Shown: positions 1-7,806 of the stretch, in pieces
Numbering within the stretch: position 1 is the stretch's first letter
Layout: every line of letters begins with the position of its first letter
Origin: Pseudomonadales bacterium
GTDB lineage: Bacteria; Pseudomonadota; Gammaproteobacteria; Pseudomonadales; Azotimanducaceae
DNA length: 37,439 bases
Direction of reading: 5' to 3'
Assembly (NCBI GenBank): GCA_028277965.1
Contig: JANQFF010000504.1
Coordinates: 1 to 37,439, forward strand
Notes under the pieces: model-generated
The model's input: only the letters and a program-made list of their open reading frames with translations
Databases searched by the model: none
Told to the model about the DNA's origin: nothing
Program-made: the position numbers and the translations under genes

Positions 1-413
1 GGCGTTGTCTTGTTCAGAAGATTGCCGATCACACAGAAGAGTGCGCCAATGCCTATAGGCATCCATCGGCCGATCGTTACCGACCCGCGGCTTGCCTGCC
101 ACAACATGTCGAGGTGCACGATTGTAAGGAAGGCGATTACTGTAAGAACGATCACCTGGTATGCATCGAGAAAGTCGTCCATGCGAAAGCCTCTTGGCGA
201 GATTTTCGGGAGAACCTGGAATAGGACCCACACGAAGACACTGACTGTCGGGAGGATGAAGGCACCCCAGGGTAGAGGTTCGTAGCGGTCCGCCGTCCCA
301 TCGAGCCCGAAATGTGTTGGATAGGGGTCAGGCAGGCGGTCATAAAGAACGAACGTAGCCACGATGCCTGTCAGTATCAGGCCCCATGAAAGAATCGTGT
401 ATTTTCGCGTCAT
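1..413 (-). CDS. SdpI-like membrane protein (DUF1648 type), truncated by window edge
   Basis: Reading from an ATG at 413 gives 137 residues that run off the left edge without a stop, so only the N-terminal part is visible. A first membrane segment lies at about residues 8-22. It is followed by the motif LPDPYPTHFGLDGTADRY (residues 27-44), the hallmark P-x-H-F/G-x-DG loop of the DUF1648/SdpI family, and then by three further hydrophobic stretches. In Bacillus subtilis SdpI is the immunity protein and signal receptor for the SdpC toxin and it sequesters SdpR at the membrane. The start codon overlaps the stop of the upstream SdpR-like gene by one base (TGATG), so translation is probably coupled. 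The family assignment is good. An immunity role in this organism is only an inference, because no toxin gene is visible. Confidence 0.75.
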   Translation of the reverse strand, partial: MTRKYTILSWGLILTGIVATFVLYDRLPDPYPTHFGLDGTADRYEPLPWGAFILPTVSVFVWVLFQVLPKISPRGFRMDDFLDAYQVIVLTVIAFLTIVHLDMLWQASRGSVTIGRWMPIGIGALFCVIGNLLNKTT

Positions 414-706
414 CAGTTTTTCTCCTGCTCTTTCCCGGCTGTCTCGTAATCAAACAAATCCAGTACGACTCTGGCGGTGTCCTCCAGCACGGATGTATTG
501 AGCGTATATACAATGTTCTGACCGTCACGTTCGGTGCGAACCAGATCAGCCTGCTTGAGGAGATTGAAGTGGTGCGAAAGTGACGGTTTGGAAATGCTGA
601 AGTGGTCAGCAATAGAGCCCGCGGTGAGACTGCCTCCAGACAGGAGTCTCAAAATCTCGCGCCGGGTCGGATCCGCGAGAGCCTTGAATGCAGATTGATC
701 ACTCAC
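413..706 (-). CDS. ArsR-family autorepressor, SdpR-like
   Basis: A 97-residue winged-helix protein beginning at a GTG. The N-terminal FKALADPTRREILRLL (about 8-23) is the ArsR signature, and the recognition helix region ISKPSLSHHFNLLKQADLV (about 38-56) closely matches SdpR-type repressors. The metal-binding cysteine box of ArsR/SmtB sensors is missing (no Cys at all), which fits an autorepressor regulated by sequestration rather than a metal sensor. It precedes an SdpI-like gene with a one-base stop/start overlap, the same pairing as the B. subtilis sdpRI operon. No Shine-Dalgarno sequence is visible before the GTG, and the predicted transcription start lies only a few bases upstream, so the message may be almost leaderless. 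It is divergent from the sulfotransferase-like gene. Confidence 0.85.
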   Translation of the reverse strand: MSDQSAFKALADPTRREILRLLSGGSLTAGSIADHFSISKPSLSHHFNLLKQADLVRTERDGQNIVYTLNTSVLEDTARVVLDLFDYETAGKEQEKN

Positions 707-713
707 GTTAGGT

Positions 714-742
714 ATTTAGACAAATATCTAATTAAATATCAA
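714..742 (-). promoter_or_regulatory. sdpR-like promoter with overlapping operator palindrome
   Basis: On the minus strand a -35 box TTGATA (737-742) is separated by 16 bases from a -10-like TCTAAA (715-720). A 20-base imperfect palindrome at 714-733 (arms ATTTAGA and TCTAATT, six of seven positions complementary, six-base centre) covers the -10 box and most of the spacer. A repressor bound there would block the promoter, as expected for autoregulation by the ArsR-family product. The site lies in the divergent gap, so it could also affect the gene to its right. Boxes were found by eye. Confidence 0.5.
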
Positions 743-798
743 GATTTTTCTGGCGAGCCATTGTGGCAGTATGGGTTTTTCCTGCAGATTTGATTGGC

Positions 799-1596
799 AT
801 GTCATCCGCGACTCCCCGTCGACTGATCTTTATTGTTGGAGTGGAAGGTTCCGGAACCACCATGATGGCTGAGTTCCTGGGCGCATCGAGCAAGGTTGAA
901 GTTGTGCTGGGTAACTATGTCTCCGTGACTGACAGGAAGGATTTTGCTGCCGGAGAAATGCCGGAAACTGCCCGGCAGATGAAAGAATTGCATGAAGCAA
1001 CGTCTGTTATGTGGGATCGCCTTGCGGACGTTGCTGAAACCCGAGCGGCAGCTGTCAGATTGACAGAGGCTCTGACCGTTCTGAGCACCACGGAAGAACT
1101 GTCCGGCACCGAATACCTTGTGCTCAAACGGTCCGCTCCCTTCTTTCGTGGAGACCGATACCGGCCGGATCTCCTCGATGTTGTTGATCTGATGCCGGGT
1201 GTAAAGGTTCTGGTGATGGTCCGCGATCCAAGAGCATCGACGTTTTCTGCCCTGCGAAGAGGGTTTGTGGAGAATCTCAGGCACGGTGCCATCGTTTGCG
1301 AGGAGCAGCTGCTGTTACTCAGTGCTAGAATTCAGTCACTCGATGAGGGTGTTGTGTGTCTGGTGGCGTACGAAGAGTTTTGCCGGAATCCGAGCACGAC
1401 ACTTGAGAGGGTTTCGAGTTTTGTTGGTCTGGACACGCTTGAAGTGGGAGCAGCGCTTGAAGGAATGGACGTGCGTCCTGCTCAAAATGAGCTCTGGCAA
1501 ACTGAGCTCGATGCCACGGGTCAGATGTTTCTGACCGATTACTTTGACAACCGCAGAATGGCGCAACTTGAGGTGCTGAGGTCCGCACCACATTGA
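799..1596 (+). CDS. sulfotransferase-like P-loop protein
   Basis: A 265-residue protein counted from the ATG at 799. A GTG at 763 would add 12 residues that look unlike a family N-terminus. Residues 11-21 (FIVGVEGSGTT) form the P-loop-like motif that binds the 5'-phosphosulfate of PAPS in sulfotransferases. Residues 138-154 (LVMVRDPRASTFSALRR) match the second PAPS-binding motif (V-R-D-P-R ... S..R). A role in transferring sulfate to a small molecule or polysaccharide follows from the family; the acceptor cannot be told. No clear ribosome-binding site is visible for either start. It is monocistronic and faces the PEP-CTERM gene tail to tail. Other P-loop kinases share the first motif, but the second makes a sulfotransferase more likely. 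Confidence 0.7.
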   Translation: MSSATPRRLIFIVGVEGSGTTMMAEFLGASSKVEVVLGNYVSVTDRKDFAAGEMPETARQMKELHEATSVMWDRLADVAETRAAAVRLTEALTVLSTTEELSGTEYLVLKRSAPFFRGDRYRPDLLDVVDLMPGVKVLVMVRDPRASTFSALRRGFVENLRHGAIVCEEQLLLLSARIQSLDEGVVCLVAYEEFCRNPSTTLERVSSFVGLDTLEVGAALEGMDVRPAQNELWQTELDATGQMFLTDYFDNRRMAQLEVLRSAPH

Positions 1597-1745
1597 TGAA
1601 CTGGAGCAAGCCCAATTTGGTTCTATCAAGCGGAATATGCGACAGCTGGAAAAAGCTCACGCTGACTACTGGAATAGGGATACCACTCTATTTTGTGGAT
1701 CTTTAAGACTCCACGAAACTAATCGGCCAATCGCACCAGAGAGCC

Positions 1746-1771
1746 AAAAAAAACCCCGGCGATTGCCGGGG
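1746..1771 (-). terminator. Rho-independent terminator of the PEP-CTERM gene
   Basis: A 7-bp GC-rich stem (CCCCGGC/GCCGGGG, loop of four bases) is followed on the minus strand by a run of eight T. It lies 31 bases beyond the stop codon of the PEP-CTERM gene, a classic intrinsic terminator. Confidence 0.9.
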
Positions 1772-1801
1772 TCTTCTCATCTACTTTTAATAGATGGCTG
1801 C

Positions 1802-2515
1802 TTACGCTGCCTTCAGCTTCTTGCGTCCGAGAAGTCCCAGACCAAGCAGAGAGCCCAGCAACAGACCAGTACCCGGTTCCGGAACACTGTTTGTTGAGTA
1901 CTCGTGCTTAGCAGGAGACTGGTTGAAGGATGCAACAACCGTGAACGGAGTCGTGCTAGGCACTCCACTGTCTACGATCTGCGAAATACCATTCCAAGCA
2001 CCTTGCGAATCGAAACCGATCAGACTCCAGCTGTCTTGGTTCTTGGCTGAAACGAGGTCATCACGTAGTGCGAAGAAACCCTCGTCTGCAATGCTCAAAC
2101 CAACAAACATTTGACGACTCGGTCGCACTGGGTAAGGACCCAGTACTGTTCGGTTGCCGTCAAAGCTGCCGTTCAGGTTGAAACCCAGAACTGACCAGCT
2201 GTCTTCACCCTTTTTAGAGGTGAGGTCGTTACGCAGGGTGTAAAAGGAATCGCCGTTGAAGGCAAGACCAACGTAATGTTGGTTGGTCGGATTAACGTTG
2301 TGGCTAGGGGTCAACTGGACAGAAAATCCGTTGGCCGCGCCACTAGCGCTATAACCTTCAACATACCAACCGTCTGCGCGTCCCATCAGAGCGTAATACG
2401 TCTGACCGTCAGCGGTCGCTATATCCGTAGCGCCTGGGATGGTTGGAATCGCATGTCCAATTTGCGATAGCGTAAGGGCTGCAAAAGCAGCTAATGCAAT
2501 GTACAACTTTCTCAT
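1802..2515 (-). CDS. PEP-CTERM sorting domain protein
   Basis: A 237-residue exported protein. Residues 1-22 are a signal peptide (MRKLYIALAAF..., cleavage near SQIGHA). The C-terminus has the full PEP-CTERM tripartite signal: VPEPGTG, a hydrophobic helix rich in Leu/Gly, and a basic end (GRKKLKAA). Such proteins are cleaved by an exosortase and released or anchored at the surface, usually in exopolysaccharide-producing Gram-negatives. The middle carries two clear repeats of about 45 residues, (H/M)-(Y/F)-VGL...F(Y/F)(T/A)LR(N/D)DL.S.K..DSWS(V/L)(L/I)GF, near residues 80-125 and 136-185, and a weaker first copy. The repeat module is not one I recognise. The start is supported by GGAAGAA just before the ATG. 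The exosortase itself is not in the window. Confidence 0.9.
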   Translation of the reverse strand: MRKLYIALAAFAALTLSQIGHAIPTIPGATDIATADGQTYYALMGRADGWYVEGYSASGAANGFSVQLTPSHNVNPTNQHYVGLAFNGDSFYTLRNDLTSKKGEDSWSVLGFNLNGSFDGNRTVLGPYPVRPSRQMFVGLSIADEGFFALRDDLVSAKNQDSWSLIGFDSQGAWNGISQIVDSGVPSTTPFTVVASFNQSPAKHEYSTNSVPEPGTGLLLGSLLGLGLLGRKKLKAA

Positions 2516-2581
2516 TTCTTCCTTTGCCTCTTAAGTAGAGAACTGCACTGTAGCACCTCGGTGCTGACACGTACTGCTGCG

Positions 2582-2609
2582 AATGTATGATTTGTAAAGT
2601 AGTTGTAAG
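2582..2609 (-). promoter_or_regulatory. candidate sigma70-like promoter for the PEP-CTERM gene
   Basis: On the minus strand CTTACA (2604-2609) and TACATT (2582-2587) are separated by 16 bases, each matching four of six consensus positions. A perfect palindrome AGCACCTCGGTGCT (2552-2565) lies in the predicted leader, 36 bases before the start codon, and could be an operator. Both were found by eye. Confidence 0.35.
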
Positions 2610-2631
2610 TATTGCGGTGTGGGCGGGGGGG

Positions 2632-2650
2632 CCTGGGCGTACTGCCCAGG
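2632..2650. repeat. inverted repeat, 7-bp arms
   Basis: CCTGGGC and GCCCAGG are separated by five bases, preceded by a run of seven G. No T tract follows on either strand, so it is not a convincing terminator. It lies between the end of tctA and the PEP-CTERM promoter region, in a 241-base intergenic stretch that holds nothing else recognised apart from the listed promoter and palindrome. Confidence 0.4.
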
Positions 2651-2756
2651 TCAGATTTATCATTTCTGATCAGGGACTTAGGTGTTTCAGACCACAGATC
2701 TGCGCACCTGTCATTATTTGAGTAAATGCAAGTGGGCCACTTACATTTGCGACACT

Positions 2757-4256
2757 TTACTGTGCTTTCAATCTCTCCCGGAGGCTCTGAACACCCGGCC
2801 AGACAAGTACAGCGAAAGCCAGGAGCAGAATTGTGCCTGTCGAAGGTCTTTCCCAGATAAAAGACCAGGAATCATCGTATAGAAGAAGTGCCCGCCGGAG
2901 GTTTTCCTCGATCATTCCACCCATGATGAACCCGAGTATCAGTGGTGCCATTGGAAATCCGCATGTGCGTAACAAAACCGCGCAAAATGCAAACAGCGTC
3001 ATGAGGAAGATATCGAACGTATTGAAGCTGACCAGGTAGACGCCAATGAGGGAGAAGAACAGGATCATTGGAAGAAGGGCGGTTCTTGGGACAGTCAGCA
3101 GGCGGGCGATGTAGGGTATCAGGGGTAGATTGAGAACAAGAAGAACTGTGTTCCCGAGCCACATTGAGACGATAACAGCCCAGAACACCACGGGTTCACT
3201 GATATAGAGCATCGGACCTGGCTGGATCCCATAAGCGATCAGCGCACCAAGCATGATGGCGGTTGTGCCTGAACCGGGGATACCGAGTGTCAGCATGGGG
3301 ACAAATGAACCTGTGGCTGCCGCATTGTTGGCAGATTCGGGGGCGGCAAGCCCTCGCAACGAACCGCGACCGAATTGGTCGCGCGCTTCTTTGTTCGCAA
3401 ACCGCTGTTCGGTACCGTAGGCGAGAAAGCTGGCGATTGTCGCACCAGCCCCGGGTAACAGCCCGACAAAAAAACCGGAGAGAGAGGAGCGAAGGACCGG
3501 CGGGGTGATGTCCTTCAATTCCTTTTTGCTGACTTTGAGCGATGTCAGTTTCTTCGTGTCCTGGTCCGGTCTGCCGCGCGCCGGGTCCATGATGGCCAGA
3601 AGCGCTTCGGAAATCGCAAAAGTCGCCATGACAAGCAGTAAAAAGGAAATCCCATCGATCAGGTCCACAAGGCCGAGGGTGAACCGTGGTATGCCCTGCG
3701 TCTGGTCCGTCCCGACGGTAGACAACATCAAGCCCAGAATAGTCATGAGCAGCGCCTTGCGCAGTTCCCCACGTCCGGTGAAAGCAGCCACGCTGACAAG
3801 ACCGAGCACAATCAACGCGAAGTAGTCGCTGGAGTGAAAAGACAGGGCGAGGTTCGCGAGAAGTGGTGCGCTGACCAACAGCATCAGCGCTGCAATGATG
3901 CCCCCTGAGAATGATGACAATGCTGCGACAGCCAGAGCTTTTCCGGCATGGCCCTGCTGGCTGAGGGGAAAACCGTCGAAAGAACTCGCAACGGTTGAAG
4001 CGACCCCGGGAGCGTTAATGAGGATCGAAGAGGTTGAACCGCCAAATATGGCGCCATAGTAAACAGCCGCCATCAGGATGATCCCGGAAGCGGGCTCGAG
4101 GGTTGACGCGAGTGGAATCATGAGGGCGATAGCGGTCATGGGACCAAGACCCGGAATCATGCCGATGAGCGTGCCGGCCGAACAACCGACGATCAGATAG
4201 CCGATGTTTGCGATTGAAAATGCAGCCGCAAAGCCTGCCGAGACACCTTCAAACAC
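2757..4256 (-). CDS. tctA: tripartite tricarboxylate transporter, large permease TctA
   Basis: A 499-residue, very hydrophobic protein of the usual TctA length. The N-terminal segment GTLIGMIPGLGPMTAIALMIP (about 29-49) is the family signature. It is echoed by the inverted second-half motif GLLPGAGATIASFLAYGTEQR (about 265-285), consistent with the family's internal duplication. It forms the ion-coupled transport channel of a TTT system in the inner membrane together with TctB, with substrate delivered by periplasmic TctC. It starts at a GTG placed directly after the TAA of tctB, and gene order on the minus strand is tctC-tctB-tctA. Substrates of TTT systems are carboxylates such as citrate or aromatic acids; the one used here cannot be told. 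Confidence 0.95.
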   Translation of the reverse strand: MFEGVSAGFAAAFSIANIGYLIVGCSAGTLIGMIPGLGPMTAIALMIPLASTLEPASGIILMAAVYYGAIFGGSTSSILINAPGVASTVASSFDGFPLSQQGHAGKALAVAALSSFSGGIIAALMLLVSAPLLANLALSFHSSDYFALIVLGLVSVAAFTGRGELRKALLMTILGLMLSTVGTDQTQGIPRFTLGLVDLIDGISFLLLVMATFAISEALLAIMDPARGRPDQDTKKLTSLKVSKKELKDITPPVLRSSLSGFFVGLLPGAGATIASFLAYGTEQRFANKEARDQFGRGSLRGLAAPESANNAAATGSFVPMLTLGIPGSGTTAIMLGALIAYGIQPGPMLYISEPVVFWAVIVSMWLGNTVLLVLNLPLIPYIARLLTVPRTALLPMILFFSLIGVYLVSFNTFDIFLMTLFAFCAVLLRTCGFPMAPLILGFIMGGMIEENLRRALLLYDDSWSFIWERPSTGTILLLAFAVLVWPGVQSLRERLKAQ

Positions 4257-4733
4257 TTAAGTTGCCATTGGCCACAGTGGGAAGTAGACACCCATGACCT
4301 GGGTGAGGAGGAGCCAGAACAATCCAGGGACAATGACCGCTGCACTCACAAACGCGACAAAAGAGCGTTGGCCAAGCAGGTACATGCCCGCTGCCAGGAA
4401 AGCGGACGTTGAAAGCATGAAGCCGAGAGGTCTGAGAGCGAAGCCGTAGCTGATCATCAGCAGCAGGAACGCTCCCATCAGTAACCAGCGTCGCAATGGT
4501 GGCGGTGCAACGTATTCGGATGAGGCGCCTGGGAAAAGGATCAGGTGGAGGGATACAGCCATACCCAGAAAACCCAGAAACCTCGGCATGCTCGAAGCGG
4601 TGAAGAGGGCGGTTGTATGGTTGATCTGAAGAATCTCGAATGCCTGCCATGTATAGGCACAACAGAATACGAAGAGGAGCAGTGCCCCGGTACGTGTATC
4701 GAAGGCACGCACCTTGAAGCGGTCACTGTTCAC
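4257..4733 (-). CDS. tctB: tripartite tricarboxylate transporter, small permease TctB
   Basis: 158 residues with four predicted membrane segments (about 14-30, 46-66, 82-107 and 113-150), matching the four-helix TctB fold. Sequence conservation in this family is low, so the call rests on length, topology and position between tctC and tctA. It starts at a GTG that overlaps the stop of tctC by four bases (GTGA), and its stop directly abuts the tctA start, so the three cistrons are translationally coupled. TctB is needed for transport with TctA, although its exact role is poorly defined. Confidence 0.9.
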   Translation of the reverse strand: MNSDRFKVRAFDTRTGALLLFVFCCAYTWQAFEILQINHTTALFTASSMPRFLGFLGMAVSLHLILFPGASSEYVAPPPLRRWLLMGAFLLLMISYGFALRPLGFMLSTSAFLAAGMYLLGQRSFVAFVSAAVIVPGLFWLLLTQVMGVYFPLWPMAT

Positions 4734-5719
4734 TCAATCAGCTCCAGTTCATTGAGAAGACGTCTTAAGGTGTGTTCCTGTTCGGTGAGGAGTGCCATGA
4801 AATCTGGGCCTTCATGATGCAGTTCGACCCATCCATACCGTTCACGCACCTCCTCCCACTCTCGCGTTGTCTGTAGATCAGCGAGCATTTGCTGCCAGGC
4901 ACAGATCGTTTCGCCAGGTACCGAAGGGGCGGCAAAAAAGCCACGCCAGTTTACGAAGAGTGCCTCGGGAGCACCTGCTTCTTTACAGGTTGGTAGTTCG
5001 GGCAGATCAGGGAGTCGTGAACTCGATGCGATACAGAGGAGGCGCACCCATCCCTGGTGGACGAGGTCAACAACCTCACCGAAGCCGGAAGAGAGGGCGG
5101 CTACCTCACCGGACAAAAGCCCAGCCATGGCTTTGCCACCGGCGTCGTAGGGGATGTATTTGACCGCACGCGCATCGACCCCCGCACCCCGGGCGATCAA
5201 CGCTGCGAAAATGTGATCTGTACCGCCCGAGACAGAGCCCCCGGCGACAGGGATACCACGCGGGTTGTTACCAAGGTCAGAGAGGAGTCCATGCAGATCT
5301 TCATATCTGGATTGGGACCGAACCGCAATCACTGAGTAGTCTCCGATCACGCTTGCGACCGGGGTCAGATCCCGGAAGGTCTGCGGGAAAACACCCTGCA
5401 GGGAGCGGACCACAATTGGTGTTGAATTCACCATCAACGTTCTGGGCGCGCCGGTTTCGATGAGATGGGCGATTGCCCTCGCACCACCTCCACCGGACAT
5501 GTTCTCGTAGGTTGCAAGATCGAGGATGTTCGATCGCACCAGGGCTTCGCCTACGCCTCTCGCAGTCCGGTCCCACCCGCCACCTGCACCTCCTGGAATC
5601 AGGAAGTGAGTATTGTCCAGCGTGCCAGGGGTGCACTCTTTCGCGAAAGCAGCAAACGTGCTTACACAGAACAGGCCCACCAGTAATTTCTTAACGTACA
5701 ATGGCGTTGCTGCCGTCAA
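4730..5719 (-). CDS. tctC: tripartite tricarboxylate transporter substrate-binding protein TctC (Bug family)
   Basis: 329 residues. A signal peptide (LYVKKLLVGLFCVSTFAAFA) ends near residue 26. Next come family features of Bug proteins: FLIPGGAGGGWDRTARGVGEAL (about 39-60), in which the GGGWD loop contributes to carboxylate binding, and the downstream GGSVSGGTDHIFAALI. It captures a carboxylate in the periplasm for TctAB. The start is uncertain: TTG at 5719 is the longest reading, and a second TTG at 5701 would give a compact signal peptide; neither has a convincing ribosome-binding site. Its 5' end lies only 12 bases from the start of the divergent kinase, so the promoters of both must overlap coding sequence. 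No TctDE two-component regulator is adjacent. Confidence 0.93.
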   Translation of the reverse strand: MTAATPLYVKKLLVGLFCVSTFAAFAKECTPGTLDNTHFLIPGGAGGGWDRTARGVGEALVRSNILDLATYENMSGGGGARAIAHLIETGAPRTLMVNSTPIVVRSLQGVFPQTFRDLTPVASVIGDYSVIAVRSQSRYEDLHGLLSDLGNNPRGIPVAGGSVSGGTDHIFAALIARGAGVDARAVKYIPYDAGGKAMAGLLSGEVAALSSGFGEVVDLVHQGWVRLLCIASSSRLPDLPELPTCKEAGAPEALFVNWRGFFAAPSVPGETICAWQQMLADLQTTREWEEVRERYGWVELHHEGPDFMALLTEQEHTLRRLLNELELIE

Positions 5720-5731
5720 CGATCATTACCC

Positions 5732-6688
5732 ATGCTGGACTTTCCCGAACCACCCAAAGAGTACGCCCAGGTTTTTCTGGAGGATACGGACAAACCGTTG
5801 CCGGAAAAGCTGGATCCGAACACACGGTATGCGTTTTTTTCGACCATCGCAAAAGGTGGCAAGTCGATCATTCAGTCCTGTAAGGACATGCATCTCTCAC
5901 GTGTGGTTTGCTACAAGTCGCTCAGACCTGAGTTTGCGGACGACCCTATCGAACAACGCCGGTTACTGCGCGAGGCGCGGGTCTCAGCGATGCTTCAGCA
6001 TCCCAACACCGTGCCAACGTATGAGGTCGGCCGCAACAACCGCGGCCACTACTACTTCACGATGAAGCTTGTGCACGGCTATACGCTGAAGGAAATACTC
6101 AAGTTCCGTGAACGCTACGACCTGACCCAACTGGTCGATGTTCTGATTCAGATCTGCCATGCGCTGGAATATGCGCACAACCACGGGGTGGCTCACAGGG
6201 ATATCAAACCTGAGAACATACTCGTCGGTCCTTACGGTGAAGTTCTGCTCCTCGACTGGGGGCTGGCCAAAGTCTGGAGTCCGGATGGGACCGCTTCAGA
6301 CGAGGTTGCGGGATTAGATAAGCCGATTGAATCGCTCACAATTACCCAACAGGGTCAGCTGCAGGGGACGGTTGTGTATATGTCCCCTGAGCAGGTCGAC
6401 AGGGATCCCGGCATCACGACACGTACGGACATTTACAGCATGGGTGCGGTGCTCTATGAGGTGCTGACGGGACGTACGCCACATACGGGCGAGAAGGTTT
6501 ACGAAGTGATCCGGTCCATCCAGGAGGATGAACCGGGCATGCCTGCGGATGTCACGAACATGCGGGTTCCGAAGCTGCTGCAGGACCTTGCGATGATGTG
6601 TCTGAAAAAAGACCCGGAAGAACGTCCAGACACAATTTCGGATCTGGTTCGGGTCTTCCAGGAAGACTGGGTGAGGGACCTGTTGTAG
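5732..6688 (+). CDS. soluble eukaryotic-like Ser/Thr protein kinase
   Basis: 318 residues, essentially one Hanks-type kinase domain. Visible motifs: the lysine of subdomain II in VVCYKSLRP (about 55-63), the catalytic loop HRDIKPENIL (about 156-165), DWG in place of the usual DFG at the metal-binding site, and MSPEQ as the APE-type motif after the activation loop. The glycine-rich loop is weak (IAKGGKSIIQSC). There is no membrane segment, PASTA repeat or other sensor domain, so it is cytoplasmic and must get its signal from a partner. The ATG at 5732 is 12 bases from the divergent tctC start. Conservation of Lys, HRD and DxG suggests an active kinase; targets are unknown. Confidence 0.9.
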   Translation: MLDFPEPPKEYAQVFLEDTDKPLPEKLDPNTRYAFFSTIAKGGKSIIQSCKDMHLSRVVCYKSLRPEFADDPIEQRRLLREARVSAMLQHPNTVPTYEVGRNNRGHYYFTMKLVHGYTLKEILKFRERYDLTQLVDVLIQICHALEYAHNHGVAHRDIKPENILVGPYGEVLLLDWGLAKVWSPDGTASDEVAGLDKPIESLTITQQGQLQGTVVYMSPEQVDRDPGITTRTDIYSMGAVLYEVLTGRTPHTGEKVYEVIRSIQEDEPGMPADVTNMRVPKLLQDLAMMCLKKDPEERPDTISDLVRVFQEDWVRDLL

Positions 6689-6701
6689 AACCCGAGTGCC
6701 T

Positions 6702-6747
6702 ACAGAGCAGTTTCGCTACCTTCACAGGAGCGGATTGGTTCGCAATT
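6702..6747 (+). repeat. degenerate REP element with conserved leader
   Basis: This stretch, in the gap between two convergent genes, retains GCTACCTT followed closely by AGGAGCGG and a decayed end CGCAATT. The same order, GCTACCTTTGTAGGAGCGG, is seen on the minus strand of the copy at 32699-32749. It is the most eroded of the REP copies seen in the window. Confidence 0.5.
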
Positions 6748-6753
6748 AAACGC

Positions 6754-7806
6754 CTATTCGCCTGAAGAATCCGCTGCGAGCGCTTCCTCTTCCAGGAGCC
6801 GCGCTCCTCTCAGGATGCCTCCCAGTGCGTAATTGCCCTCGTGGCAGGCATACTCAAAGACCTTCTCTTCGGTCGCGGGCCACGGATACTCGCCACTCCA
6901 CGGTTCGACCCAGTTGGGGTCATTCACAGTGAATTGGTAGCGAAGTGTATTCTCGTCGATACGGGATATGCGTTCGGTGACGTGAAGATCGGCGCTTCCC
7001 ATCATCAACGCGGTGGACTCTCTGAAATTCCTCGTTTCGATGACAAGCGTGTCCCCGTCCCAGTAGCCGATACTGTCACCAAGCCAGCTCGATATATCGC
7101 CGGGTTTATGTGTCTCGTCGATGCGGACGATCCGCGCGTCGTGATTCATCTCATTGACGATGATCAGGTGATTGTCAGTCTGAACGATGCGCTTCAGGTT
7201 GTTGTACATGACTGGCAACGCGGGTGGTCCCGCGGTTGATCCGAAGCCAAGGAGACAGCGTTCCGCCAGGGGCCGGTTTTCAGGGTTGTCGTACGGTCCG
7301 ACACCTTTTTCGATCCACCAGGCAGTGCCCGTGTTCTCCTGAATTCTCGTTCGCGCGTCCATCGCGATCTTCATGCCGGTTTCGGAGAGCTTGGGTAAAC
7401 GACCGTTGTCCGGAGTTGTGATGATGGATGTGCGGTACTCACCATCGAGCATGAATGTTGTGTCGCCAAACTCCATGTAGAAAGCGTTGTAACCGCCGAC
7501 ACCGCCTGCAGCCCCTTCGAGTTCAGGAACAAATATATCTGTGCCGCCTTCTTCAGGCGCTCCCCGGTCCGGGTCGCTCGGCTCAAAGTCGCTGGCCAGG
7601 TTGTTTGCCCAGTAGTCTTCGAAAGCTTTTGCCTCTTCGGGTGTCAGAGCAGCCTTGTCACCAAAACGATCAGGGCGCTGTAGAGGTGTGAGCGTGGCGA
7701 TGTTGTACGTGCCGCTCAGGTCAGGTTTTTCAGAGGTGGCAACTGGGATTTCAGCACACGCAGCGGCGGTGAGGCATGCCAGGAAAACTAAGACGGGTTT
7801 CATCAT
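6754..7806 (-). CDS. putative lipoprotein of unknown function
   Basis: 350 residues. The first 16 form a lipoprotein signal ending in the lipobox LTAAAC with Cys17, so the mature protein should be anchored to a membrane facing the periplasm. The rest is soluble and acidic. I recognise recurring family traits (DLSGTYN near the mature N-terminus, AERCLLGFGSTAGPP, the SSWLGDSIGYWDGDTLVIETRNF block, and WSGEYPW near the C-terminus) from a widespread uncharacterised group in marine Proteobacteria and Acidobacteria. I know no function for it. The internal W-x-GD-T-L-V-(I/V)-E-T strand suggests a beta-rich fold. Two adjacent ATG codons follow GGGAGAG, a good ribosome-binding site. Spacing of 139 bases from the upstream peptidase gene suggests it may be transcribed separately. 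Confidence 0.7.
   Translation of the reverse strand: MMKPVLVFLACLTAAACAEIPVATSEKPDLSGTYNIATLTPLQRPDRFGDKAALTPEEAKAFEDYWANNLASDFEPSDPDRGAPEEGGTDIFVPELEGAAGGVGGYNAFYMEFGDTTFMLDGEYRTSIITTPDNGRLPKLSETGMKIAMDARTRIQENTGTAWWIEKGVGPYDNPENRPLAERCLLGFGSTAGPPALPVMYNNLKRIVQTDNHLIIVNEMNHDARIVRIDETHKPGDISSWLGDSIGYWDGDTLVIETRNFRESTALMMGSADLHVTERISRIDENTLRYQFTVNDPNWVEPWSGEYPWPATEEKVFEYACHEGNYALGGILRGARLLEEEALAADSSGE

Noticed and set aside
1592-1690. Possible frameshifted continuation of the sulfotransferase-like protein (IDELEQAQFGSI, then RQLEKAHADYWNRD) just after its stop
   Set aside because: Charged, helix-like sequence in the +1 frame without family support; the gene already has a normal length.
2632-2650. 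Inverted repeat as terminator of an unseen gene
   Set aside because: No T tract on either strand and no gene ends next to it.
4249-4662. Alternative minus-strand frame overlapping tctB
   Set aside because: Product lacks the hydrophobic segments expected here and conflicts with the coupled tctC-tctB-tctA arrangement.
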